A stretch of 64,000 nt of DNA from Phycisphaerales bacterium (GTDB taxonomy: Bacteria > Planctomycetota > Phycisphaerae > UBA1845). This document shows, piece after piece, positions 26,253 through 34,671 of this stretch. The translations under genes and the position numbers were made by a program. The stretch spans positions 62,001 to 126,000 of the forward strand of contig JACKHG010000005.1 in assembly GCA_020639115.1 (NCBI GenBank). Reading direction: 5' to 3'. The notes beneath the pieces are model-generated. The model saw only the letters and a program-made list of their open reading frames with translations, made no database searches and was not told the DNA's origin. Position 1 is the first letter of the stretch; every line of letters begins with the position of its first letter.

Positions 26253-27080
26253 CTACTCCAGCACGACGTCCTTGGGATCGATCGTCGGTGGCGGGTATTC
26301 CAGACCCAGGGCCTCGAGTCGCTCCACCACGATGCGGGCCACCAGCAGGTCCCGAAACCAGCGGTGCTCCGCCGGGACCACGTACCACGGGGCCGCTTCG
26401 GTACTGCACCGCTCCAACGCGTCCGCGTACGCCCGCTGGTACTCGTCCCACCGCTTGCGCTCGCGCAGATCGTCCGCGGTGAGCTTCCAGTGCTTTTCGG
26501 GCAGGTCGAGCCGCCGCTTCAGCCGCTTCGTCTGGTAGGCCTTCGAAATGTGCAGGAAGATCTTCACGATGTGCACGTTCGCCGACGCCAGCAGCGCCTC
26601 GAACGCGTTGATCTGCTCGTACCGCGCCTTCCACACCGCCTTCGGCACCAGCTCTTTTACCCGCACGACCAGCACGTCCTCGTAGTGCGACCGGTTGAAG
26701 ATGCCGATTTTCCCCAACGGCGGCACGCGCCGGTGCACCCGCCACAGAAAGTCGTGGGCCCGCTCGACGTCGGTCGGCGCCTTGAACGCCGCGACCTCCG
26801 CCTCGCCGACCGAAAGGCCGCGGCTGAGGTGCCGGATGGTGGAGTCCTTGCCGCCCGCGTCCATCGCCTGCAGCACGATCAGAAGGGCGTGCGTGTCCGT
26901 CGCCGCGAGCACCTCCTGCCGCTCCAGCAGCCGCTTCCACAGCTTCGCCGTCGCCGGCCGCGCGTCGTCCTTACTCCACCCGGCCTTGTCGTCGGTCGGA
27001 ATCTCGTCGAGTGCGACTTTCTTGCCCGGATCCAGCCGGTACCGCTTCGTGAGATGATCCAATGCCACCGCGCCGGACAT
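26253..27080 (-). CDS. ppk2: Polyphosphate kinase 2 family protein
   Basis: This 275-residue protein starts at ATG 27080 with GGAGG eight bases upstream; the longer frame to 27419 is spurious. It has the PPK2 P-loop (AMDAGGKDST, about residues 73-82), the Walker B-like segment GIFNRSHYEDVLVVRV and the lid and helix regions HISKAYQTKRLKRRL and VPAEHRWFRDLLVAR. PPK2 enzymes use polyphosphate to phosphorylate nucleoside mono- or diphosphates; the single-domain length fits. The class (AMP- versus ADP-specific) cannot be fixed without alignment. It stands alone, convergent with the glycogen synthase gene. Confidence 0.9.
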   Translation of the reverse strand: MSGAVALDHLTKRYRLDPGKKVALDEIPTDDKAGWSKDDARPATAKLWKRLLERQEVLAATDTHALLIVLQAMDAGGKDSTIRHLSRGLSVGEAEVAAFKAPTDVERAHDFLWRVHRRVPPLGKIGIFNRSHYEDVLVVRVKELVPKAVWKARYEQINAFEALLASANVHIVKIFLHISKAYQTKRLKRRLDLPEKHWKLTADDLRERKRWDEYQRAYADALERCSTEAAPWYVVPAEHRWFRDLLVARIVVERLEALGLEYPPPTIDPKDVVLE

Positions 27081-27205
27081 GGTGCCCTCCTTCTGTCGTG
27101 TGGTATGCCGTCCGCGGGGATGATAGCGGAGGCGGGGCGCTTCGTCCCTGAGCGCGCATTCTGGTCGACGGGCGTGGCGAAGTGCGGACCCGGACCGGCT
27201 GATGT

Positions 27206-29356
27206 TCAGCGACCAGCGAGTGCTTCGATGCGGGCGAAGTCCTGCAGGTCGATATCGAAATCGTGGTCGAGATCGAAGGCCACGAGGTGCAGGTACTGAC
27301 AAGCCGGATCGCCCGTCGGCGGCGCGCCTGGCCCGCCCCAGACCGCGAGGAGCGCCTGCAGGTCGACGGCCGTGACCGCCCCGTCGCCGCTGAAGTCGCC
27401 GCCGCCGATCGGCTCGCACTCATCGGGCACGCCCGTGGCGTTGCAGTCGTGGCCCGCGAGTTGGCATTCGTCGGGCGTGCCGTCGGGCTGGCAGTCCAGG
27501 CTGGTGCCCTGGGTCACGTCGCACGCGTCCGGCACCGCGTTGGCGTTGCAGTCGGCGCTGAGGCCCTCGGCGGTCTCAAGGCCGTCATCGACGCCGTCGG
27601 AGTTACAATCGACGAACTCGGTCGCGCCGCAGTCGCAGTAGGCGACACCATCGCCGTTACCATCCCACGGACGACGAAATCCGCGCTGGTCGCGGTCCGC
27701 ACACTCGCCGTAGGACCCGTACCACCCGCGTTCAAGTGCAGGACTCCCCGGCAGCACCGCGTGCGTTGGCGTGCGTCCGCCGTAATTCCCAAGGGGCATC
27801 AACATCGCATCCAGTGGCGCCGACATCGAGCCCGCACAGCTTCCACCGTCGGGCGCACAGCCAGTCCCGGTGCCGCAGCCGTCGCCCACACCGACAACGC
27901 TATAGTAGAAGTGGAACGGGTAGACGTAATCCACTTCCCGGCCGCAGTCGGCAGTACCCACGCCGGACGTTCCGACCAGATTCTGCGCTACAATCGAGTT
28001 CGCAATTTCAACACGCAGGTGCGTATCGTAGAATCCTCCACCGGTTCCCTGCGCCGCGTTCCGCGCAATCGTGAGGTGGGACAATACGAGACGGCCAAGG
28101 AAATCAGCGCCGGAGGTGTAGAGCCCACCACCGTCGCCGCCCGCGTGATTCCCGCTGATCGTCACATTCCTCCAGAAAATCACTTCGGTGGGCAACCCGA
28201 AGTCCGCGAAGATCCCTCCCCCGTCAGAGGCCGCCTGGTTATTGCTGACGGTGCTCCGTTCACACACCGGCCGCCGAGACAACCACAGCCCACCGCCGTT
28301 CGAATTGGCCATATTGCTGTCAACGCTACATTCATCGATCAGCGAGCCATCTGCCCGGACGAGGCAGATTCCACCCCCGTTGTTCTCGGCATAGTTACCC
28401 GTAATGTCACTCCGGACTATATCACAGGGCACGGCATGGTAAATGTCGACGAAGATCCCGCCGCCGTCCGCGCCCGCGATGTTGCCGCGCACGCTCGAGT
28501 CCTGGATGTTGATTGTGCTCGTAACAAACGGCCAGACGGCAGCCAGTCCCCCGCCCGATCCGGAAAGACTCAAATTCTCCTGCACGCTGCAGCCCGCGAG
28601 CGACATCGAGTCGACGTACATGCCTGCGCCGTCGTACAGAGCCACATTGCGACTGATTGCACAGTCATCCATCGTCACGCTGCCAAGAGCGCGCGCGTTT
28701 GCATGGGGCACTGCCTCGGTGCCTACGCCACCCCCGCTGCCGTTCACGGCGATGTTGTCCCGAATCCAGCACTTCACTGCTGTAAGTTCCGAGAGGACGT
28801 TCAGGGATACCACAAAGGCGATTCCGCCACCGCCCTCTGCGGCGCTGTTGTCCTCAATCACGCAGTCCGAAAGCTCCAGGTTGCCGCTCACCGCGATGCC
28901 GCCGCCCCAGCCGGCCACCATGCCGCCGCGGATGTTCAGCCCGGTGAGCGACGCGGCGTCCGTCACGTGCATGACCCGGTCGCCGCCGGCGAGAAACGAC
29001 GCGTCGATCACCGTCGCGTCAGGCCCCTGACCCGTGATGGCCAGCGCCTCGGTGATGTCCAGGTCGCCCGTGGCACCCGCGTCCTCGTCCGCACCGGCGA
29101 TCGTCAACCGGTACCACCCCGGCTGCGGCATCGCCACCGTATCCGGTCCCGCCAGCGCGTTCGCCTCCATGATCGCCGCGCGCAGGCTGCAGCGACCCGC
29201 CCCGTCGCTGCACATGCCGTCACCGGGCGTTGCGTCCGGCAGGTCCAGCGTCGTGTCCACGACGAAGTCAGCCGCGAACAACGGGGCAGCCACCGCCAGA
29301 AAAACGATCAGGATGACTCGAAAATGCGAACGTGAAGGGGCGACCGGCGCGAACAT
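27206..29356 (-). CDS. Secreted parallel beta-helix protein with Ca-binding and dockerin repeats
   Basis: This 716-residue protein starts at ATG 29356, followed by a signal peptide (VILIVFLAVAAPLFA). The early motif GRCSLRAAIMEANA is the CSLRAAI signature of choice-anchor/polymorphic beta-helix proteins. Residues about 130-480 are repeated GGGI/NNGGGI-type coils of a right-handed beta-helix. A Cys/Asp-rich section follows (DCNSDGVDDG, DCNANAVPDACD, DCQPDGTPDEC) resembling thrombospondin type 3 calcium repeats. The end is a dockerin-like pair (DFSGDGAVTAVDLQALLAVW and DLDHDFDIDLQDFARIEALA). It is probably an exposed adhesin or polysaccharide-binding protein. Confidence 0.85.
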   Translation of the reverse strand: MFAPVAPSRSHFRVILIVFLAVAAPLFAADFVVDTTLDLPDATPGDGMCSDGAGRCSLRAAIMEANALAGPDTVAMPQPGWYRLTIAGADEDAGATGDLDITEALAITGQGPDATVIDASFLAGGDRVMHVTDAASLTGLNIRGGMVAGWGGGIAVSGNLELSDCVIEDNSAAEGGGGIAFVVSLNVLSELTAVKCWIRDNIAVNGSGGGVGTEAVPHANARALGSVTMDDCAISRNVALYDGAGMYVDSMSLAGCSVQENLSLSGSGGGLAAVWPFVTSTINIQDSSVRGNIAGADGGGIFVDIYHAVPCDIVRSDITGNYAENNGGGICLVRADGSLIDECSVDSNMANSNGGGLWLSRRPVCERSTVSNNQAASDGGGIFADFGLPTEVIFWRNVTISGNHAGGDGGGLYTSGADFLGRLVLSHLTIARNAAQGTGGGFYDTHLRVEIANSIVAQNLVGTSGVGTADCGREVDYVYPFHFYYSVVGVGDGCGTGTGCAPDGGSCAGSMSAPLDAMLMPLGNYGGRTPTHAVLPGSPALERGWYGSYGECADRDQRGFRRPWDGNGDGVAYCDCGATEFVDCNSDGVDDGLETAEGLSADCNANAVPDACDVTQGTSLDCQPDGTPDECQLAGHDCNATGVPDECEPIGGGDFSGDGAVTAVDLQALLAVWGGPGAPPTGDPACQYLHLVAFDLDHDFDIDLQDFARIEALAGR

Positions 29357-29550
29357 GCGGTACAACTCCAGATGTTGTCGCGACACGCGGCCTCTGACGG
29401 ACGAGGCCACGACAGCTTCGCGGTACAAGCGTGACGTCGCCCACGCCTGGGCCGCTGCCGAAATGATCCGCTGCGCAGTCTACCGCGCGCACCACGGGGG
29501 ATTCAACCGTCATCGCAAATTCTCAAATTGGAGAATCAACCAGTGCCCCC

Positions 29551-29575
29551 CCGGCGTCTCTTCCTGGGACGCCGG
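29551..29575. repeat. Hairpin in intergenic DNA
   Basis: CCGGCGTC and GACGCCGG form a perfect 8-bp stem around a nine-base loop, followed on the plus strand by CTGTTTTG. It resembles an intrinsic terminator in the rightward direction, but no rightward gene ends here. Confidence 0.4.
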
Positions 29576-29631
29576 CTGTTTTGCCCCGTAAAAACACAGG
29601 AAGACCGGCCCCGCAGGACCGATCCCCCTGT

Positions 29632-29648
29632 GAAAATACCCTATTTTC
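29632..29648. terminator. AT-rich palindrome downstream of the YciF-like gene
   Basis: GAAAATA and TATTTTC flank CCC. It lies 21 bases beyond the stop at 29670 on the minus strand and may help stop transcription, or be a protein-binding site. Its low GC content stands out. Confidence 0.35.
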
Positions 29649-29669
29649 CGGCTGACCGCGGGCGGTGCG

Positions 29670-30164
29670 CTACGCGACGGTCGCCACCGCCTCCCTGTTC
29701 ACCGTCGCCGCGATCTTGGTCAGCTTCTCGTCCGCGGCCTTTTCCTCGTTCAGCGTCTGGGCCAGCAGCTTGACGATACCGTTCTCCCCCAGCGTCTCCG
29801 CCCAGGTGATGATCGTGCCGTACGAAGCGATCTCGTAGTGCTCGACCTTCTGGCAGCCCGCGACGGCCAGCGCGTCCACGATGTCCGCCTCGCCCTTGTC
29901 GAGCACGTCCTCGTTCTCCTCGAGAATGCCCTTCATCCCGTCACAGGTCTTGCTGCGTTCCGACGCGCCGAGTGAGGAGAGCGCCTCCTTGAGCCGGTTC
30001 ACGTGCTGGTTCGTCTCCTCCAGGTGGCTTTCGAGGGCCTTCTTCAGGTCAGTGCTGCTTGCCTTCTTGATCACCTTCGGCAATGCCTTGGTGATCTGCT
30101 GCTCTGCGCTGAGCATGTCGCGCAGTTCGTCCACGAGCCCGTCTTTCAGTGCTTTCATCGCCAT
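29670..30164 (-). CDS. YciF/DUF892 ferritin-like protein
   Basis: This 164-residue protein belongs to the YciE/YciF (DUF892) family of ferritin-like four-helix bundles. It shows LVDELRDMLSAEQQITKALP at the N-terminus, LESHLEETNQHVNRLKE in helix 2, ADIVDALAVAGCQKVEHYEI in helix 3 and AETLGENGIVKLLAQTLNEE in helix 4, with the Glu/His residues that could bind metal in related proteins. Family members are stress-induced, and a catalytic role is unproven. It starts at ATG 30164 (MAMKALK) with AGGTG upstream. It is a single-gene unit by spacing. Confidence 0.92.
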   Translation of the reverse strand: MAMKALKDGLVDELRDMLSAEQQITKALPKVIKKASSTDLKKALESHLEETNQHVNRLKEALSSLGASERSKTCDGMKGILEENEDVLDKGEADIVDALAVAGCQKVEHYEIASYGTIITWAETLGENGIVKLLAQTLNEEKAADEKLTKIAATVNREAVATVA

Positions 30165-30354
30165 TTGACACCTCCCAGGAATGTCCTTGGGTACGTTTGA
30201 TCGCTAACACGGCGGCTGACGCCGCCACCGGCACACCTCGCCGGCTACGAGAACGTACGCGCAGGGAGTTAGCGCACCCTGAATTCAGCCTGAAATGCAT
30301 ATCAGGAATTGGAAATGCCACTATGGCGGCGCTGTCATCACGACGCCGCAACTC

Positions 30355-32652
30355 CTACGGCGCCGCCAGCTCCTGGAACGCCGCGAAGTCGGTCAGGTCG
30401 ACGTTGCCGTCCGCGTCGAAGTCGAACACGCCGCAGGTCGGCAGCAGGCCGCCCGCCGGGCCGGTCAGGCAGTCATTCAGCCCATACAGGTCACCCGCCG
30501 ACACGACGCTGTCACCGTTGTAGTCGCCCGCGATCGCGACGCAGCCCTTGGAAAACAGGACGACGTCGTCGATGTTCCATCCGGGCAGCGCGTTCGAACC
30601 GTCGGTGGGCCCCATGCCCCAGCGCAAGTACACGGTTGGCTGATCGTCCGCGACCGCGGAGATGTCGAACGTCTGATGCACCCACTCGGTGTCCACGACG
30701 AAGCCGTTGTCCGTCGCGTGCTCGTCAGCCGCACTGTACACGACCGTCCAGTTCAGCCCGTCGTTGCTTACCTCGACGGTCGCGTCGTCGAAGCCGAACG
30801 ATGACTCCACCCCCAGCCAGCGCCAGAAGCGCAGCTCGACGCCGAACTCGCCCGTGCAGTCGATCGGCGCCGTCGTCAGGTACGTCGCCGGCAGGTTGTC
30901 GGCGTAGTTGCCGCTCAGGTTGTACCCGTACACGTTCGCGCCGGTGTGCCCGCTGGTCGGATCGTGGTTGAACGTCCCGCCGCCGGTCGGCACGCCCCAG
31001 GCCCACTGGCCCTGCGCCGTCCACCCGGGATCGCTGTCCATGTTCGCCGCGTAGAAAACCCCCACCGCCACGGGCGGGTCGAACGGCGCCAGCTCCGCCG
31101 GCCGCGGGAGCGTCACCACCGAGCCCCCGTCGCCGTCGGCTGCAAAGTAGAACTCCGGCGTCGAGGAGCAGTTCGTCGCCGGCAGCTCCGCCGTATACCC
31201 GTTCGTGCTCACGGGGGTCAGCGGCACCTCGTTGAACGGACCGGCGGGGTCGTACCGGTAGTACATCCGCGGCGTACCCGGCACGAGATTCTCGTACTGC
31301 GACGTCACCGAGACCGCGAGCGGCACAGCTTGCCCCGGCGTGATCACCTCGGGGATCTCCGAATCGAGCTCGATGATCACCGGCGACCGCACGAAGTCGG
31401 TGTTCGTCAGGTAGAGCATCGCCGGCAGGATTTCCTCGTTGTTCGGGATGATCTCCGACTTATCGAGCAGGAAACCGGTTCCGAACGCCCCTTCCTTCGG
31501 CCGCACCTCGAAGCTGAACCCCAGGATTCCGTGCTGGGCGTAGCCCCAATCGAGCGAGTCCCCGTTGACCGCGTAGATCGTCGTGTACGTCGGGCCGGCG
31601 GTGTAGTCTTCCTCGTGCACCGCGTAGATCAGGTCGCGCATGGCGTAACCGTGCTCGCGGAACAGCGGATCGTCCGGACACAGCGCGTCGGTATACCCCC
31701 ACGGCCACAGGATGAGCTGCGAAAAGCTGTGGATATCCAGCATCGTCCTTATGTTCGGATGATTCAGCACCACGTCGCGCAGCGCCCGCGTCTCCGGCTC
31801 GGAGAACGGCGCCGGCCCGCGGTAGGTCGCGCTGCTCGGCGACCCGCTCGAACCGTCGTCGTCGATCCCCCACGCCTCGCTCCAGTTGCGGTTGATGTCC
31901 ACGCCGATCGTGCCGTTGGAATTGATCGCCCGGTTCTTGCGCCACAGCCGGTCGTCCGTCCAGCAGAACTCATACCCATCCGGGTTGGACACGGGCACGA
32001 GGAAAATCTCCGTATGGTCCACCATGTCCGTGATGACCACGTCGTTGCCGTAGCTCTCCAGCACGTGCTTCGCGAAGTACGGCGGAATGGTCGTGGTGAT
32101 CCACTCGCGGGCGTGCACGCAGGAGAAGTACAGCGCCCCCGGCTTGTTCCCGGCCACTGCGTCGTTCGCGATGCGCATCGCCCAGATCGTCCGTCCGTCG
32201 ATCGACGTGCCGATGTCGATCATCGTCGCGAGGTTCGGATAGCGCGACGCCAGCTCGTTCATGAACCAGATGATGCTGCCCGTGCCGTTGTCGTAGCGGT
32301 GGTAGTCGAGAAAGAAATCATCGAACGGATCGCCCGTGCCGCGCGTGCTCGGGGCCCGCTCCGCGTCGATCAGCGCCTGCAGGTTCTCCTGCTCCACCTG
32401 GTAGGTGATGCCCAGGTCGCGGAGCGTCGCGAGCTGCTGCGGGCTGACCACCACGTCGGCATCGCCCGGATGCGGCACACAGTCGAGCACCACCGCGCCG
32501 CCGGCCTCGAGCGCGTCGAGCTGCGCCCGCGTCACGTCGGTCAGGTGCACCACCCGGTACCCGGTGTAGTCCTTCGCGTCAGCCGCGCGCGTGCACCACA
32601 CGACGCATCCCAGCGCCAGCACCCTCAGGGCGCGACAACTCCATCGCTTCAT
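30355..32652 (-). CDS. Secreted M14 zinc carboxypeptidase with immunoglobulin-like and dockerin domains
   Basis: This 765-residue protein starts at ATG 32652 with a signal peptide. The catalytic M14 domain (about residues 110-420) has the zinc ligands His180 and Glu183 in CVHAREWI, His308 in DIHSFSQLILWPWGY, the substrate site NPDGYEFCW and GVDINRNW, and the general base Glu382 in FSFEVRP. After it comes a beta-sandwich region and a choice-of-anchor-J-like segment (WAWGVPTGGGTFNHDP, FRFWRWLGVESSF-like text). The end carries dockerin-type loops (DYNGDSVVSAGDLYGLNDCL and DFDADGNVDLTDFAAFQEL). It is probably an extracellular carboxypeptidase acting on peptides. All catalytic residues are present. 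Confidence 0.9.
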   Translation of the reverse strand: MKRWSCRALRVLALGCVVWCTRAADAKDYTGYRVVHLTDVTRAQLDALEAGGAVVLDCVPHPGDADVVVSPQQLATLRDLGITYQVEQENLQALIDAERAPSTRGTGDPFDDFFLDYHRYDNGTGSIIWFMNELASRYPNLATMIDIGTSIDGRTIWAMRIANDAVAGNKPGALYFSCVHAREWITTTIPPYFAKHVLESYGNDVVITDMVDHTEIFLVPVSNPDGYEFCWTDDRLWRKNRAINSNGTIGVDINRNWSEAWGIDDDGSSGSPSSATYRGPAPFSEPETRALRDVVLNHPNIRTMLDIHSFSQLILWPWGYTDALCPDDPLFREHGYAMRDLIYAVHEEDYTAGPTYTTIYAVNGDSLDWGYAQHGILGFSFEVRPKEGAFGTGFLLDKSEIIPNNEEILPAMLYLTNTDFVRSPVIIELDSEIPEVITPGQAVPLAVSVTSQYENLVPGTPRMYYRYDPAGPFNEVPLTPVSTNGYTAELPATNCSSTPEFYFAADGDGGSVVTLPRPAELAPFDPPVAVGVFYAANMDSDPGWTAQGQWAWGVPTGGGTFNHDPTSGHTGANVYGYNLSGNYADNLPATYLTTAPIDCTGEFGVELRFWRWLGVESSFGFDDATVEVSNDGLNWTVVYSAADEHATDNGFVVDTEWVHQTFDISAVADDQPTVYLRWGMGPTDGSNALPGWNIDDVVLFSKGCVAIAGDYNGDSVVSAGDLYGLNDCLTGPAGGLLPTCGVFDFDADGNVDLTDFAAFQELAAP

Positions 32653-32899
32653 CGTGGTATCTCCCGGTAGCGCGGCGGCGGCCCCCCGGCCAGAGTCAAT
32701 CACCCCCACCGCATCGACAGTGATCGGGCTCAGTCTACCGGAAACCATTCCCCCAATGCCAGCCTGTCCCCGCGGCCCAGTCGAAGCCCAGCCGGAAGCC
32801 ATCGGCGCGCGCCTGAAGTACGCGCGTACGCGGGGCCTATCGCTAAGATCGTGTGAAATCTGATGAATTGAACGAATCGGGCGCTTCTGGACCGCGGCT

Positions 32900-34171
32900 T
32901 CAGGTGAGCACGACCGCGTCCGGCTCGGGCACCAGCGGTGCGGCTGACACCGCCCGGCGCTTCACCGCCCGCAGCGTGGTCGTCCGCGCATGCTGCTCGC
33001 TGAACCGCAGCCGCGCCACGTGCAGCCGCACGATCGTCGCGATCAGCCGCGTCACGTAGAACTGCAGCAGCGTGAACGTCAGCAGCCCGGCCAGCACCAC
33101 CCGCGACCAGTGCACCCACACCTGCCCTACCGTCACTCGCGTCCACAGCCCCGGGCCGATGAGCACCGCCACCAGCCCGCCGAACACCGCCGTGCAGCCG
33201 ATCAGCCCTGCGTTGGAGAAAACGCCACCCAGCATCTTCTGCAGCAGCGTCTCCTTCCGCCGAGCATCGCGGTTGAACGCGTGCAGCTCCTCCGACAGGA
33301 ACAGCGCCGACACCAGCAGCACCGCCACCGAGCCCAGGAACGAGCAGAACAGCAGCCGGTAGATCATGGACTCCTCGAGCCGCCCCTGGGTGAGCCACAT
33401 CTCGATCGGATGCGCCGCCAGCAGCACCGTCACCAGCCCGCACAACAGCGCCCCGCTCAACAGCACGCGCGCCGGCCGCCAGCACAGCGTCATCTCCATG
33501 ATCGTCTGGAAGAACCGCCAGCCGTCGCGCAGCACGTGCAGCTTGCTCTCGCCCACGCGCTCCTCGTACGCCATCGGCAATTCCACCACCGGCAGCGACT
33601 CGTCCAATAGCGCCCGCGCACTCATCGCCGGCGTGAAGTTCAGCCCGTCCGGCAACGGGTACAACCGGCTCAGTGCGTCGCGCCGGATCACGCGCATCCC
33701 GCTCGCCGTGTCGTGCACGACCCGATTGGTCAGCACGCTCAGCATCGCGGCGTAAATACGGTTTCCCAACCGGCGCGTCCGCGGCATGCGGCTCTGCGGC
33801 CCCAGCCGCGAGCCCAGCGCCACCGCCGCCTGTGTGTCGTTCAGTGCGGTGCACAGATCCGCGAAGAACAGCGGGTCGCACGTGCCGTCCGCGTCCAGGA
33901 AACCGACCAACTCGCTGTCCGTCTCGGCGAACCCCCGCTTGATCGCGGCGCCGTAGCCCTTGTTGCGCTCGAACTCGATCAGCCTGATGTCCGCGTATTC
34001 CCGCGCGATCCGCACGGTCCCGTCCGTCGAACCGTCGCTCACCACGACGACGTCCACCGCCGTCACCGGTGACCGCGCCACGATCGTCGCCCGCGCCGCC
34101 AGCGTCCGCTCGATGATCGCCCCAATCGCCTGCTCTTCGTTGTACGCCGGTATCACGATCGTCAGCCGCAT
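32900..34171 (-). CDS. GT2 family glycosyltransferase with C-terminal membrane helices
   Basis: This 423-residue protein starts at ATG 34171 (MRLTIVIPAYNEEQAIG). The GT2 domain covers about residues 1-235, with VVVVSDGSTDGT, the DXD-like site FLDADGTCDP and NKGYGAAIKRGF, typical of polyprenyl-phosphate sugar transferases such as DPMS/GtrB-like enzymes. Four to five hydrophobic helices follow (about residues 245-400). It may transfer a sugar to undecaprenyl phosphate for surface glycans, but specificity is not readable. It stands alone between the M14 gene and a divergent FG-GAP gene. Confidence 0.88.
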   Translation of the reverse strand: MRLTIVIPAYNEEQAIGAIIERTLAARATIVARSPVTAVDVVVVSDGSTDGTVRIAREYADIRLIEFERNKGYGAAIKRGFAETDSELVGFLDADGTCDPLFFADLCTALNDTQAAVALGSRLGPQSRMPRTRRLGNRIYAAMLSVLTNRVVHDTASGMRVIRRDALSRLYPLPDGLNFTPAMSARALLDESLPVVELPMAYEERVGESKLHVLRDGWRFFQTIMEMTLCWRPARVLLSGALLCGLVTVLLAAHPIEMWLTQGRLEESMIYRLLFCSFLGSVAVLLVSALFLSEELHAFNRDARRKETLLQKMLGGVFSNAGLIGCTAVFGGLVAVLIGPGLWTRVTVGQVWVHWSRVVLAGLLTFTLLQFYVTRLIATIVRLHVARLRFSEQHARTTTLRAVKRRAVSAAPLVPEPDAVVLT

Positions 34172-34671
34172 CACCTGCTCCCGCGCAGCGCCCTTCGCGT
34201 CCTCGAATTCCTGGCTGGCACCCCGCCAACGTCGCGGGGCGCGCCCGATAATCTCTTCGGTTGCCCCGCCACCCGACTTGATCTGCCCCGCCTCCGGGTC
34301 TCTGCCCCTCCTCATTGTTTCCAGGACGTCCTATAACTCCAGCGTTTATCGGAACTTGCAGCCCAGCCACCGTCGGGCCCCACGCGCCGCCCCGCGACGG
34401 AAGGCCCGCGCAGGTGACCGCTGAACTCCGCCCTGCATCCTCCGATCGCACCCGTACGAAGGCCAGCGACGCCCCCTGTGTGCCCCAGAAACATATTGAA
34501 AACATCCTCGCCACTTGATAGAAGCGACTAGGTCAGGGCTTGGATTCCAGGTTAACTGCACCAGACGTTGCAGACATCGGGCAATCGGACTCCGGGGTCG
34601 AATCGCGTCGGTTCTCCAGGCTGATCACTTCTTGGCGCGCCGGCCTCCCGGAGTGTGAAGGGAACACTGTC
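34172..34671. other. Divergent intergenic region
   Basis: 500 bases between the glycosyltransferase and FG-GAP genes. The open frame that continues upstream of 34672 to a TTG at 34540 has no signal features, so I leave it out. I see no repeat or gene here. Confidence 0.35.
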
